From NCBI RefSeq assembly GCF_016097555.1, contig NC_054703.1, forward strand, positions 36,239,842 to 36,303,841: a stretch of DNA of 64,000 nucleotides, written 5' to 3'. This DNA comes from Gigantopelta aegis. Lineage: Eukaryota; Mollusca; Gastropoda; Neomphalida; Peltospiridae. A program made the position numbers and the translations under genes. Shown here piece by piece: positions 11,827-24,125 of the stretch (its first letter is position 1; each line of letters begins with the position of its first letter). The notes beneath the pieces are model-generated. The model ran no database searches. It was not told the DNA's origin and saw nothing but the letters and a program-made list of their open reading frames with translations.

Positions 11827-12005
11827 CAGGCGCACGTACAGGAGTGTGGGGGGGGGGGGGGGGGGGGGGAGTAAACGGTGACGAGCAAAGTTAATGGGAG
11901 AGGGGAGGGGTCGAGTCATGCTAGTCCGGAAAATATATTGTGGAAAAAAAAAAAAATGTGTTTGAGCACTGGGTGTGGCCCTAATTCCCCGTGCACACGC
12001 GCCTG
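11827..12005. mobile_element. MITE with CAGGCGC ends
   Basis: Inverted ends CAGGCGCACGTACAGG and GTGCACACGCGCCTG; a related left end is at 34692. Includes a poly-G run. Confidence 0.65.
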
Positions 12006-12127
12006 GGTAACTTGGGAGTGTGTGTGGGGGGGGGGGGGGGGGGGGATACTAATTTATGGTCCATCAGGGTTTACCTGAGTTTTGGATGGTTTTAAGAGTA
12101 AAATGGGGTGTACACGTTATGTTATAG

Positions 12128-12300
12128 AGAGTAACGTGCACATTCAGAGCAAGCTGTTGTAGCGCACGCCTGTCCAGGACAGGAAAGGGTTGGTGTGGGT
12201 GGGAGAAGGGACCGCCTGCACTGGCAGGTGCAAGAGATCTCCAGCAGCCCGACCGGGGTCGGTAGCAGGCGGTGCGTTGGGGGTGTGCATGAAGCGGTGT
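12128..12300 (+). mobile_element. Partial retroposon, GGTCAGGTCATAGGG family
   Basis: Shares ACGTGCACATTCAGA and GACCGCCTGCACTGGCAGGT with the 8707-9086 copy; both ends truncated. Confidence 0.75.
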
Positions 12301-12309
12301 ATCTCTTCC

Positions 12310-13720
12310 GTGCGGGTCCTTACATGCATAATACACCACGTGACTGATACAGCTACAATCTACACAAAGTGATGGGCAACTTCTTGTTTCAATAAATGAT
12401 TCGAGTGCTTTATATATAAAACGTGATGTGTAATGATTAAGGTACATTCAGTTCAGGTGGGGAAGTATGTTCGCGTCAGGCTAAATAAATATATGAAAAA
12501 TTAAGTTCAAAATGATATTTAAACGATATTACGTCTCTAAAGAATTGAGGTTTTAAGTGTATGTGTGTTCTTTTTTTTCTAAATAATTGTCATAAATGTT
12601 CATTTTAATAAACGTTTTACACTGCAAAAAAATTATTAAATAAACGTGAACATAAGTAAGTGTGTTATGAGGTTACTAAACCAGGGTAATGCAATAAACC
12701 AACCGACATTTATGTTATAGAAACGCATACGTTAATACAAACAAAAATAAATGTTTAAAAGAAGAAAATACCACAACAACATGACCTAAAAGACATAATT
12801 ATGCCAAAACCACCTGTCTGTATTCCTAATACCGTATTGATACGATAATACATATATTTTAACACAACGCTCACCGAGGCTGTTGTTTTTACGAAGTGGG
12901 TGAGTACATATTATAGAAATCAATGGATATGGTTGGTTATACTAGAACAAGAACTGCCCCCTCCCTTCACGTTACCTCGTTCGTTTTTCCAACGGCTTCG
13001 TCCTTTCTTCTCTGTGTTTCCACCATGTTTTCTCCTGGACTGGTCAGCTCGAGGGTCGGCACGAACCGAAAGCGTCGGAGGCCGAAAAGGTCAGTCAGTT
13101 TGTGTCGGGCTCCCCTGCTGCGTGTCGAAACTAGAAGCTGCACGAAAACAGGTCACGGGCTGTTACCAGCGTTCAGTTCAGTGGGTCATGATTGCGCACT
13201 CCCGTCATTAACAACATTTAGCCGGGTCATGTCAAGTCGGCCGAGCATGACATTTGTTATTGTTGTTGTTATTATTATTAAGAGAAGCAGGGGTGGGTGT
13301 AGGGGGAGTTGCGACGGAGGGGGGGGGGGGGGGGTATGCGGATATCTAGGATTTTATAATGGTGGGGAGCAGGACGTGATATAACAATTAGTTAAGTAAT
13401 AATATAGTGTGTTAGTGTTGATACCTAGGTATGGAGATCAAGGGGGCAAAGTCCCCACCCCCAAATATTTTTTAATAATTCTGGAAAAGAAAAACAACAA
13501 CAACAGCAAAAAAACAAAAACAAAAAACATCATTACTGGCATAACCTTTTTCCAACATTTGTCACGATGAATTAAGTTTACTTGTAAAATACAGCAAATT
13601 GCATTTTAGAACATCAATTTGTTTTAATGTTTGGTTGGAGCACTCCCCTGATTTTCCTGGATTTCATGCAAACGATATAGCCTATAATAGTAGCTACTGG
13701 GAGAGTCAAATCAGTCAGTT
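12310..13720. other. Gene-free stretch with a CG-richer block
   Basis: 12950-13260 is richer in CG than its surroundings and could be a promoter or unknown exon. I found no matching splice signals or recognisable protein. Confidence 0.35.
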
Positions 13721-13721
13721 T

Positions 13722-13740
13722 AAATATATTTTAATTTAAC

Positions 13741-13800
<60 letters not shown>

Positions 13801-13830
13801 TAGGACAATAAGTTAAATTAAAATATATTT
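13722..13830. repeat. Palindrome with (TA)n loop
   Basis: Perfect 22-bp inverted arms at 13722-13743 and 13809-13830 flank a TA array of about 50 bp. Confidence 0.93.
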
Positions 13831-13837
13831 TATCTAT

Positions 13838-14236
<399 letters not shown>

Positions 14237-14272
14237 GGCCTATATATAGTAACTTGAAATAATACATAACAA

Positions 14273-14670
14273 CCGGCCTCGGTGGCGTCGTGGCAGGCCA
14301 TCGGTCTACAGGCTGGTAGGTACTGGGTTCGGATCCCAGTCGAGGCATGGGATTTTTAATCCAGATACCGACTCCAAACCCTGAGTGAGTGCTCCGCAAG
14401 GCTCAATGGGTAGGTGTAAACCACTTGCACCGACCAGTGATCCATAACTGGTTCAACAAAGGCCATGGTTTGTGCTATCCTGCCTGTGGGAAGCGCAAAT
14501 AAAAGATCCCTTGCTGCCTGTCGTAAAGAAGAGTAGCCTATGTGGCGACAGCGGGTTTCCTCTAAAAACAGTGTCAGAATGACCATATGTTTGACGTCCA
14601 ATAGCCGATGATAAGATTAAAAATCAATGTGCTCTAGTGGCGTCGTTAAATAAAACAAACTTTACTTTTA
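14273..14670 (+). mobile_element. SINE, B head, type-2 tail
   Basis: Full-length; shows a B head joined to the type-2 tail, unlike 3873-4262. Confidence 0.93.
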
Positions 14671-14988
14671 ATACATAACAAAATGAGACATTTCTTTCAT
14701 TTTTTATTATTAAAAAAAAAAACAATTCATATTTGCGTCTGTGATTACTTTATTTGATTAGACCATACAGTTGTTTTTATATGTCATTATGTTGATACAT
14801 GACAGTGGTGTTCATAATACCAGTATTCAGTGTATAACATCAGAGCCGTACCCTCCGGGGCCACCCTGAGAATCTCACCTTTTTTTCTTTTTTCTTTTTT
14901 ACTCCAGAAAGTAGCATACACATCTCAGGGTTTAATTTGTATAGTGTTTCATTTGTTTATAAAAAGTTGTTACCCCCCCCCAAAAAGT

Positions 14989-14989
<1 letters not shown>

Positions 14990-15043
<54 letters not shown>
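14990..15043. repeat. 54-bp poly-C run
   Basis: 54 consecutive C preceded by two shorter C runs. The length may be an assembly estimate. Confidence 0.97.
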
Positions 15044-15125
15044 TTTAGGATTTTGATCAGAGTACCGCCATGCTAATATAATACACATGTATATAGGTCA
15101 CACATTTATATATGTAATTCATTAA

Positions 15126-15508
15126 AGGGACATTCCTGAGTTTGCTGCAATTTTTAAGGTGATATCGACTATCAGAGATTTTTTGACCACTGTAATTACA
15201 TATCAAATATATTTTTCTGCATAAATTATTAGTAGCTGTAAATTATACGTGCTTCTGATCGTTATAATATTTGTACTAGGTTAAATTTCATTTTATTTCC
15301 TAAAAAAAGATTTGTTCGTACGTACGAATTTATTTGAAGACGAAATCCAGTTTGGGCTTCTTACAAATATTAAGACGACCAGAAACACATTAAATATACA
15401 GACACTGATATTCTAAATAAGAAAATATATTTAATATGTAAGTTTAATCGTAGAAATATTTTATTAGTCGGAAACATCTTACAGTGCAGCAAACTCGGGA
15501 ATGTCCCT
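15126..15508. mobile_element. TTAA-type MITE (AGGGACATTCC family), intact
   Basis: TTAA at 15122-15125 and 15509-15512, inverted ends AGGGACATTCCTGAG and CTCGGGAATGTCCCT, no ORF. Its internal TTAA at 15431-15434 is the empty site for the insertion seen at 9953. Confidence 0.95.
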
Positions 15509-15768
15509 TTAACAATTCAATAAGAGTTGAATTCATAAACAATTTGTCATGATGAATTTCACTTTTAGAAAGCAGGAATAGCATTTGAAAATGTTTTTGT
15601 GTAGCTCTTCCCCCGAAATTCCCCAGAATTCATATAAACACTACCAGAAAAACTTAAACCAGTCACGTTAAACGATTTACTATTGGATACGTAATATTAA
15701 TATGTATGAAAAAAATGCATTTACCAAAATTAGTCTTTTATATTATCCCCTGCGCGTGCTGTAACCTC

Positions 15769-16018
15769 ACCGTGGTGCAGGGGTGTAACATTCTCTTTGA
15801 GAATGGCCAATACAGCACAAAGTTGAAGTCAAATTCAGTATCCGTAAAATTCTGTGATATTTGTGTTTTTGCACAGTTCTTTACACTGTTTTTGTTTAAG
15901 TCTTGAATTTTTATATTGATGTTGATCATCACTTTATTTATTTCCATTACCATAGTTTGACACCCAACAGCCGATGTATTTTTCGTGCTGGGGTGTCGTT
16001 AAATATTCATTCATTCTG
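15769..16018 (+). mobile_element. CATT-tailed SINE
   Basis: Starts ACCGTGGTGCAGGGGTG, ends with a GCCGATGTATTTTTCGTGCT tail, GTCGTTAAA and (ATTC)n. Matches the 18638-18914 copy. Confidence 0.87.
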
Positions 16019-16112
16019 TTATATTAACTTGTAGAACTTGCATTATCGGGACATAGCTAGCGTTATGCTGGAATTATTCCTTCCTATGTCAAAAACGAAG
16101 ACAATACATTAA

Positions 16113-16496
16113 AGCGACATACCCTAGTTTTTAAACACTGTAGGCATATGTTTTACTATTATAGCTGTTTTTGATAACTGAAGTCAGTCGTTCCTAACAT
16201 TTTATTGTTTAGATTATCCATTTCTGTACATTGGAAGTGGGTGTTTTTTTGTCATTCTGGTGTTTTCAATATCACAGAATGCATGTTTCATTTTTTTTTT
16301 TTTTTTAAACGTACGTGCATCTGAGCAAAAAACAGTTATGGAATCGAGTTCTAGTTTGTTTTTAAGACGATTTCACCGTTTCAACGTTACACACTCTTGT
16401 TTCAGACTGTTGTAACCGTATCCAAATGTGTTGCAGGTTTGTATATTAACTAAACTTAGTGTCCAGGTTCACGGACTAAAGGTAGGGTCTGTACCT
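16113..16496. mobile_element. TTAA-type MITE (CCTAGTTT family)
   Basis: TTAA at 16109-16112 and 16497-16500; ends AGCGACATACCCTAG and GTAGGGTCTGTACCT. Confidence 0.88.
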
Positions 16497-16921
16497 TTAA
16501 GTCTTCTATCGAACTGCAAAGTTTTAATACTGCATATCGTGACTAAAAGAAGAGGATGCGTGTAATGGTAAAACATTGTTTTCCAATGTGACGATATCTA
16601 CAACTGTAATTAATAATAATATCAACAATTTAGACTACGATTTTAAACAGCTAAATTTCATTAAAACAGTTTCCACTAAACTAACGGGCATTAATTTATT
16701 CCGATTTGGTAGACGTAGGACATGAAGATACGATTCTTCAGTTTTTGGAAATGGTTGTAAACGATACATTTCCCTTGTATAAAAATAAATATTTATATTT
16801 TGTTTCTGGATGTTGTCAGCTGCAAGTGGTATAACATCATTCGTATAACATCGCCACACAGATAATGATGCGGTACAGTAACGCAGTAGTCAAAGTTGGT
16901 TACAGACTCTTTCATGGAAAG

Positions 16922-17232
16922 GGGTGGGACGTAGTTCAGTGGTAAAGTGCTCGTTTGTTGCACGGTCGATTTGGGATCGATCCCTGTCAGTGGCCTCATT
17001 GGGCTATTTCTCGTTCCAGCCAGTGCACCACGACTGGTATAACAAAGGCCGTGGTATGTGCTATCCTGTCTGTGGGATGGTGCATATAAAAGATCCCTTG
17101 CTGCTAATGGACAAATGTTGCGGGTTTCTTCTCTAATACTTTATGTCAGAATTATCAAATGTTTGACATCCAATAGACGAGGTTTAATAAATCAATGTGC
17201 TCCAGTGGTGTCGTTAAACAAAACAAACTAAT
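16922..17232 (+). mobile_element. SINE, A head, type-2 tail
   Basis: Full-length; head GGGTGGGACGTAGTTCAGTG, B box GGGATCGATCCC. Confidence 0.93.
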
Positions 17233-17317
17233 TAACTTTTTCATTCATTCACTCATTAATTCATTCACTCATTCATTCTTCTCTACACTGTAGTCCTACA
17301 ATTTGACATTTTAGCTT

Positions 17318-17540
17318 GTGTGGCGACAGCGGGTTTCCTCTCGTTTTGTCTACCAACTGTAGAAATAACCATATGTTAGACACCAACCTTAAATACTAAA
17401 TACTATAGCCGAAGTTTAAAACGTGCTAAGATGTCACAAAATCAATATTTCCTTCCTTACCTTGAGACTCAATACAATAACAGATGTATTTTCCGTGCTG
17501 TGGTGTCGTTAAAACATTCATTCATTCACTCATTCATTAC
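17318..17540 (+). mobile_element. Worn SINE tail fragments
   Basis: A TGTGGCGACAGCGGGTTTCC remnant is followed by a CATT-tailed SINE tail (17480-17535). Confidence 0.6.
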
Positions 17541-18239
17541 CGTCGGTTAGGCTAATAAATATTATATGTGTTTATGTGTACCAAATCAATTTCCATTGTC
17601 GATGATGTTAACTAATAAAACTGATGTAAGTTGCGTATCAACACGCTCAGGTAGTACACCACTAACAAAAAAGAGTGTGGCACTTCACATTTAATTTGTT
17701 GCTAAGTTACCCACAACAAGCGTGTTGAACCTTACTTGGATGTAAGCACCTTAAATCATTTGATTAATTCGTTCATTCATTCATTCATTCATTCAAGTAA
17801 TCTGGCTATCATTATCACACATCATTTAAGAGATTTTCATGAAGGTTTTTTTTTATTAGCAATTAACCCTAATTTTTGGTAAATATTGCAGTTCCATTTT
17901 TGGGGGTACTCTGCACTGGTTTCCGAATATCTCGTGTATAATGCATAAAAAATTTAATTTATGTAATGGCAATGGATAATATAATTTACACAAATAATCA
18001 ATGTCACATATTACCAATCAAAGCTGCAGCAGTTTTTACTCCGTAAATATTCACGTTGCAACTCCAACTTTGGCAGACTGACAGACAAACAGAAATACAT
18101 ATTCTTTATTTACGTCTCACCTTGTGTACAGATTAAAATAAAAACAAGAGTTCAACAGTAATACTACAACAATACAGCAGTAAAAGTACACAAGCCACTG
18201 CTATGGAGTTAGAGAAACTTTAAAACTATTAAAAGACTA
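17541..18239. other. Gene-free stretch, includes LINE 3' flank
   Basis: ATTC microsatellite at 17772-17794; otherwise AT-rich. Confidence 0.4.
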
Positions 18240-18318
18240 TCAAAAATATTTTTAAAGTATTGTAGGCCTACATGTATTTACAAGAAGTAAAACTAAAAAC
18301 CCTCAAATATGTCTATGT

Positions 18319-19204
18319 CTATATGTATAAAATATCTTTGACGACGTAAGAAATTAAAAATAAGACGGTAATTTTAACAATATCCGGGTGGCTTAAAAGT
18401 AATGACAATTTTTCTTTATCTGAAAGGTTATTAAAGTTTACTACAGCAGCTACTGCCTTTTTAAAAACATCTACTCTAATGTCATCATAAAGAGGACAGT
18501 GAGTAGGAACATGTTCTTCAGATTCTACATAATTAAGGCAGTTAAAACAGGTTCTTTTGTGAATCTCCAAATTTCCATATCTGCCCGTTTCTATCCTTAA
18601 AGGCGCGGTAACACAACGAAACTTTGATAACGCACGTATGAATGAATGAATGAATGAATGAATGAATGTTTAACGACACCCCAGCACGAAAAATACATCG
18701 GCTATTGGGTGTCAAACTATGGTAATGCAAATAAATAAAGTGATGATCAACATCAATATAAAAATTCAAGGTTTAAACAAAAACAGTGTAAAGAACTGTG
18801 CAAAAATACAAATACAGATATCACAGAATTTTACGGACACCGAATTTTACTCTAAACTTCAATTTGTGCTGTATTGGCCATTCTCAAAGAGAATGTTACA
18901 CCCCTGCACCACGGTTGATAACGCACGTCGACATGACTTAGGCATAGGCGTAGTAACATGAAATCCAGTCGTAAAACCATGTTTAAAAGTTCTATAAGTA
19001 CGGAGTTTATTTCCTCCATTTTTTTTTTAGTAGACTTGTCACGTTCCAAAACATTTGTCCATTTTATTTGGAAACCATCTAATGTTTTTCTTTCCGTTTC
19101 TGTTGTTGAAATTGGATTATTAAAGATTCGTTGACATGCAACTTTAGTCGTTTGTACAATGCAACTTATGTTCATTTCATTACAAATTATTTTCCTGCTT
19201 ATAA
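18319..19204 (-). pseudogene. 3' end of a LINE reverse transcriptase, split by a SINE
   Basis: With 18638-18914 and one duplication removed, the frame reads through GNKLRTYRTFKHGF, MPKSCRRALSKFRC, APLRIETGRYGNL, then a CFNCLN...HVPTHCPLYDDIR Cys/His motif typical of non-LTR retrotransposon ORF C termini. The stop is near 18319. The upstream part is missing where a SINE-C copy begins. Confidence 0.8.
18638..18914 (-). mobile_element. CATT-tailed SINE inserted in LINE
   Basis: 277 bp flanked by the 14-bp direct repeat TTGATAACGCACGT (18624-18637, 18915-18928). Confidence 0.92.
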
Positions 19205-19410
19205 TCCAATTAAGGTTCAAGCACGCTGTCCTGGGCACCCACCTCAGCTATCTGGGTTGTCTGTCCAGGACAGTGGGTTGGTTGTTAGTTGGTTAGTGAG
19301 ATAGAAGAGGGTGTAGAGGCCTTACACCTACCTATTGAGCCCTTAAGAACTCGCTCTGGGTTGGAGCCGGTACCGGGCTGCGAACCCTGTACCTACCAGT
19401 CTGTAACCTC
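19205..19410 (-). mobile_element. SINE-C (ACCGAGGCCGG head, GGTTCAAGCACGC end)
   Basis: Contains GCTGTCCTGGGCACCCACCT and GAGCCGGTACCGGGCTGCGA; head truncated. A type-2 SINE tail (+) is fused to it at 19404-19580. Confidence 0.85.
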
Positions 19411-19580
19411 AGTGTTCTACGACTGGTATATCAAAGATCACTTTCTGCTAATGGAAAATGTAGCGAATGTTCTCTAAGACCACGAGTTAAAAAAAATTCC
19501 CAAATATCTGACATCCAATAGCCGATGATTAATCAATCAATCTGCTCTAGTGTTGTCGATAAACAAAAGCCAACTTTTAA
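19404..19580 (+). mobile_element. SINE core fragment with type-2 tail
   Basis: Runs from TTCTACGACTGGTATATCAA to the CCAATAGCCGATGATTAAT tail. Confidence 0.83.
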
Positions 19581-19711
19581 CTTTTATAGCCATGTCATAA
19601 AGGCGTTATTGTACTGGACTATTCATGATACACGATATTTACGTTCTCAACACATTAGAATATCCATCCTCCAAATACACGATCTCTCATGTATATGTAT
19701 ATATCTACATA

Positions 19712-20027
19712 TATAACCCAGTGGTAAAGCGCTTGCTCAATGCGCGGTCGGTCTGGGATCGATCCCCGTCAGTGGGCTATTTCTCGTTCCAGTCAGTGCC
19801 ATCACGACTGGCATATCAAAGGTCGTGGTATGTACTACACTGTCTGTGGAATGGAGCATATAAAAGATCCCCTGCTAATCGAAAAGAGTTGCCCATAAAG
19901 TGGCGACAGCGGGTTTCCTCAGTCAATATCTGTGTGGTCCTTAACCATTTGGCTGACGCCATATAACCGTAAATAAAATTAAATGTGCTGAGTGCGTCGT
20001 TAAATAAAACATTTCCTTCCTTCCTCT
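19712..20027 (+). mobile_element. SINE, A head, type-1 tail
   Basis: Near full-length with B box GGGATCGATCCCCGTC. Confidence 0.92.
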
Positions 20028-20373
20028 CATGTATACATTTCTGTTTATGTATCATTGTATATTTTATGCCTATGAGCTGCAAGGTTTAGAGCATATAAAC
20101 TATACTATACAGCGCTTAATTGTACGCCGTAAAATAAATTATGATAATATATTGACATTTCCAAAGGTGTCTACTCAGTCACACTAAACAAACTGTCGGG
20201 TTGCAATCTAGTGTTGCTGGGAAACTTTAAGTCGCCGGATACATAACTTGTAAACCCAGTGTATGCATGCACGGCGGATTGTCAAACCAAGTGCATGTTT
20301 ACATTAGAATATCAGTGAGTAAATCTGAACTAGTGTTGGGAAAAGAAAGACTCAAGAACAGCTCTGTTGATTA

Positions 20374-20828
20374 TTAAAGGGACATTCCCGAGTTTGCTGC
20401 ATTGTAAGATGCTTCTGTTAAAGGGACATTCCCGAGTTTGCTGCATTGTAAGATGTCTGCATTGTAAGATGTTTCTGTTAAAGGGACATTCCCGAGTTTT
20501 CTGCATTGTAAGATGCTTCTGTTAAAGGGACATTCCCGAGTTTGCTGCATTGTAAGATGTTTCTGTAAAGGGACATTGCCGAGTTTGCTGCATTGTAAGA
20601 TGTTTCTGTTAAAGGGACATTCCCGAGTTTGCTGAATTGTAAGATGTTTCTGTTAAAGGGGCATTCCCGAGTTTGCTCCATTGTAAGATGCTTCTGTTAA
20701 AGGGGCATTCCCGAGTTTGCTGAATTGTAAGATGCTTCTGTTAAAGGGACATTCCCGAGTTTGCTGCATTGTAAGATGCTTCTGTTAAAGGGATATTCCC
20801 GCGTTTGCTGCATTGTAAGATGTTTCCG
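20374..20828. repeat. 44-bp tandem array made of MITE ends
   Basis: About ten units beginning TTAAAGGGACATTCC and ending TGTAAGATG(C/T)TTCTG. Each is the terminal segment of the AGGGACATTCC MITE. Starts near 20374, 20418, 20478, 20522, 20609, 20653, 20697, 20741 and 20785. Confidence 0.94.
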
Positions 20829-20935
20829 ACTAATAAAATATTTCTACGATTAAACTTACATATTAAATACATTTTATTGTTTAGAATATCAGTGTCTGTA
20901 TATTCAATATGTTTCTGGTCGTGACTAATCTTCGA
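20829..20935. mobile_element. Internal part of AGGGACATTCC MITE
   Basis: Continues from the last array unit into the normal element interior, then breaks off into a different MITE. Confidence 0.82.
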
Positions 20936-21487
20936 ACCTTTAACACATACATGTATTTGGATAAAATTAAAATTTGAGCGAAACAAGAATCTGTGACGAT
21001 ATGAAACAGAAAAAAAAAATCATTTAAAAAAGGAGACTAGAGTTCGTCTCCATAACCGTTGCAGGGGCGGACCCAGGAAATATTTTAGGGAGGGGACCAA
21101 GAGCAAAAAAGCACATGGAGAAACTACCTGAAAAGGGCACCTCAATGAAAATTGTTAATAAATTGTTCAAAAAGGGGCACTTTAAGTTTTTAGGGGGAGG
21201 GACAGGTCTTCTTGGGTCTGCCCATGCGTTGCTTCTCAGAGATATGTTTGTTTTTGAAAATATGAAAAATGTATGTTATGATATTAAAAACACTAGAATG
21301 ACCAGAGACACTTCGGATGTATGGAACTTGATAATCTAAACAATATAATCTAGATAATGTCTGATTTTAGTAATCATTAATGGCTCTAATAGTGAAAAGA
21401 AGGCCTATGCCATCTTGTTTAAAAAAAACAAAACAAAAAACAACACACACCCTACACCAAAAAAAAAAAAACCCAGGTTCTGTCACT
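20936..21487. mobile_element. TTAA-type MITE (CCTAGTTT family), truncated and interrupted
   Basis: Right end CCAGGTTCTGTCACT followed by TTAA (21488-21491). Interrupted by 21063-21227. Confidence 0.75.
21063..21227. mobile_element. Nested 165-bp element with 5-bp duplication
   Basis: GTTGC at 21058-21062 and 21228-21232. Ends include GGGGCGGACCCAGG and TTGGGTCTGCCC. Other copies of the host family lack it. Confidence 0.78.
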
Positions 21488-22126
21488 TTAAATTAACGTC
21501 GGACCGAACAAACGCAGGTGGTATGTATCCTTCCGCCTTTTCTCAAGCACTCGTCCATCACTTACACATTATTAATAGATACAGTCCTTGGGAGATATTA
21601 ATTGATTCTTTGTTCTTGGCGTGAAGAAGTCCCCCATTGATCGATATTGCTTGACCCAGTTAATGGAATCTAGGTCAAACTTAACACGTTCACGTCACTA
21701 TCGATCAATAGTACAGGTTTACAAATCACACAGATTATATTAGGCCTATAAACAAATACAAAAGTATACACATAAGTGACGCTGTAAGAGGCACTTATCT
21801 GTAGAACAATTTCCTTTTGTTTGAGGTACATGATAATAAAATAAGATCTTTGCTGTGGCGTCCAGTTATCACAATGCTACCAGGATTTTTTGAACGGGGT
21901 TTGATTTTTCTAATGAATTATTAAATTTAATGGCTAAAATTTTAGAATTTTTGTTTGTTTGTTTGTTTGTTTGTTTAAGGCAAGAAACTGAAAATCCCAA
22001 CCAAACAAAACACAAAACACAAATGTTTGAAAGGCGAAATGTTTGATAACAGTTGGGGTTTTTTTGTTCGAGTGGTTGGGTTTTGTTGTTGTTTGTTGTT
22101 GTTACGTGGGGTTTTTTTTTTTTTTT

Positions 22127-22159
<33 letters not shown>

Positions 22160-22369
22160 TAATTTTAATCGGGGGTGGTGGCAAGTCTTCGGTCGAAACT
22201 ATATATATTTTTTCTTCTTGTTGTTGTTGAATGCGTCTACCGAGTAGTGATCATTGGCGCATATTCTCAGTTGGGGGCCGTTTAGCAACTACGTAATGCT
22301 CGGGGTTGGGGTGGGGGGGGGGGGGGTGGGGGGGGGGATTTCGTGGTATGTATTACATATAGACATAGT
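21488..22369. other. Gene-free stretch with T and G runs
   Basis: Poly-T at 22112-22130 followed by poly-G at 22132-22159, and G-rich DNA near 22310. No exon found. Confidence 0.45.
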
Positions 22370-22432
22370 TTGACACCCAACTGCCGATGTATTTTTCGTG
22401 CTGGGGTGTCGTTAAACATCTATTCTATTCTT
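22370..22432 (+). mobile_element. Solo tail of CATT-tailed SINE
   Basis: GCCGATGTATTTTTCGTGCT followed by GGGGTGTCGTTAAAC only. Confidence 0.75.
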
Positions 22433-22645
22433 TTCTATTGTATATATAGAATAATAAACAGCGTGTCTGTCATACCATTTTTAATAAATGAGTGAACAGT
22501 TTTTATATTTGACAGCGAAAGGTCGGATTTGGGTGGTCGCAAAAACCATGTCAACCAATTTAACTTTAATACATAATTATAGCATTCGAATTAGTTCTGT
22601 CCATCATGAATTTTTGATCCAATTTAAATACATAAATAATATTTG

Positions 22646-22866
22646 TTTTAAAGTAAAGTTTGTTTTGTTTAACGACACCACAAGAGCACATTGATTAATT
22701 AATCATCGGCTATTGGATGCCAAACATTTGGTAATTTTGACACGTAGTCATCAGAGGGAACTTGCCATACATTTTTCCTAATACATCAAGGGATCTTTTA
22801 TATGCACTTTCCCACTCAGGACAGCACATACCACGGCATTTGACCAGTTGTGGTGCACAGGTTGAG
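22646..22866 (-). mobile_element. SINE core, type-2 tail
   Basis: Reverse copy from AAGTTTGTTTTGTTTAACGA to the core; head missing. Confidence 0.87.
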
Positions 22867-23057
22867 AATTGTTTAAAAAAAGAAGAAGAGTCCTACACTT
22901 TTTAAAACGGCAGTTAATAAACAGCAATACGTTTTTTCCAGATTACATCATGTATCAGATGTACATTGTGTCATTTTAAGCCAGCAGGAACTGGAAGGGC
23001 CGGTTGGGGAACTACATGCAATATTTTTATCTTTCTTTATATATGGTAAAAAGAAGA

Positions 23058-23392
23058 AAGGAAGGAAATGTTTTATTTAACGATGCACTCAACACATTTT
23101 ATTTATGGTTATATTGCATCAGACATATGGTTAAGGGCCACGCAGATATTGAGAGAGGAAACCTGCTGTCGCCACTTCATGGACTACCCTTTTCGATTTG
23201 CAGCAAGTGATCTTTTATATGCACCATCCCATATAGAGGATAGTACATGCCACGGCCTTTGTTACACCAGTTGTGAAGCACTGGCTGGAACGAGAAATAG
23301 CCAAATGGGTCCACCGACGGGGATCGATCCTAGACCGACCGTGCATCAAGCAAACGCTTTACCACTGGGATACGTCCTGCCTTTAGTGTATG
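23058..23392 (-). mobile_element. SINE, A head, type-1 tail
   Basis: Full-length reverse copy with a B-box complement GGGGATCGATCC. Confidence 0.92.
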
Positions 23393-24125
23393 GTAAGCCA
23401 AACAAATTAAATTTTCTCTCGTATGCCCCCTATTTTCTTCATCCCATGGGCCTGTTGTGTAGGTTTTGGGCTCAATGTATCTGCGACCAAGGTCCTTGTG
23501 GCAATTCAACTTTTCAATTTGGGACATTAAGAAATAGGCACCCGATGTTTGATAAAAATTGGAAATGATATACAGTGCACAATTTTGGGAGAGAAAATGT
23601 AATTTACTTCGACCTCTACATGTATTTTCAATATTAACCATTTTAAAATATGCTAGTTCATTATCAACTTTGTCTCGGTCAGGACAGCACATACCACAGT
23701 CCTTGGGTACACCAGTAATAACTCAACTCTAAAACAATGGAACATTTTATTTTATTATGTACAAGCCGAGAACAGTATACAATAATGCAATGACAGGTTG
23801 AGTCAGGTCACGCAATAGTTGGGTAGCCATTTTGATGGTCTGACACACCCTGAATAGTTTTTCCTTTTAAACATAATATAATTCACAATTAATAACCCTG
23901 TTCTTTTTTTTGTTTGAGCAGTATTTTTAAAATCCTCTGTAGGCTGGTTTGGTCTCACACATTGGTTTAATTTTACCCTTCACATATATTATTCTTTACA
24001 CATTATAAACACTTTTTCTTTTCTTGTTTCGTTTGGATTTTTAAGTATGTAAACATTTTTTATTCTTACAAGAAACCTTAACATTGATTTAATACAGACA
24101 TGACAAACATATTTGTCATATTATA

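Noticed and set aside
12923..13384. 153-aa ORF in CG-richer DNA
   Set aside because: No recognisable domain, ends in G-run and TTATT repeats; could at most be an unknown exon or promoter.
20374..20828. Regular 44-bp direct repeats resembling a CRISPR array
   Set aside because: No variable spacers; the whole unit repeats and equals a MITE end. The genome is eukaryotic.
23068..23568. 166-aa ORF
   Set aside because: Reading through a SINE and adjacent unique DNA; no domain.
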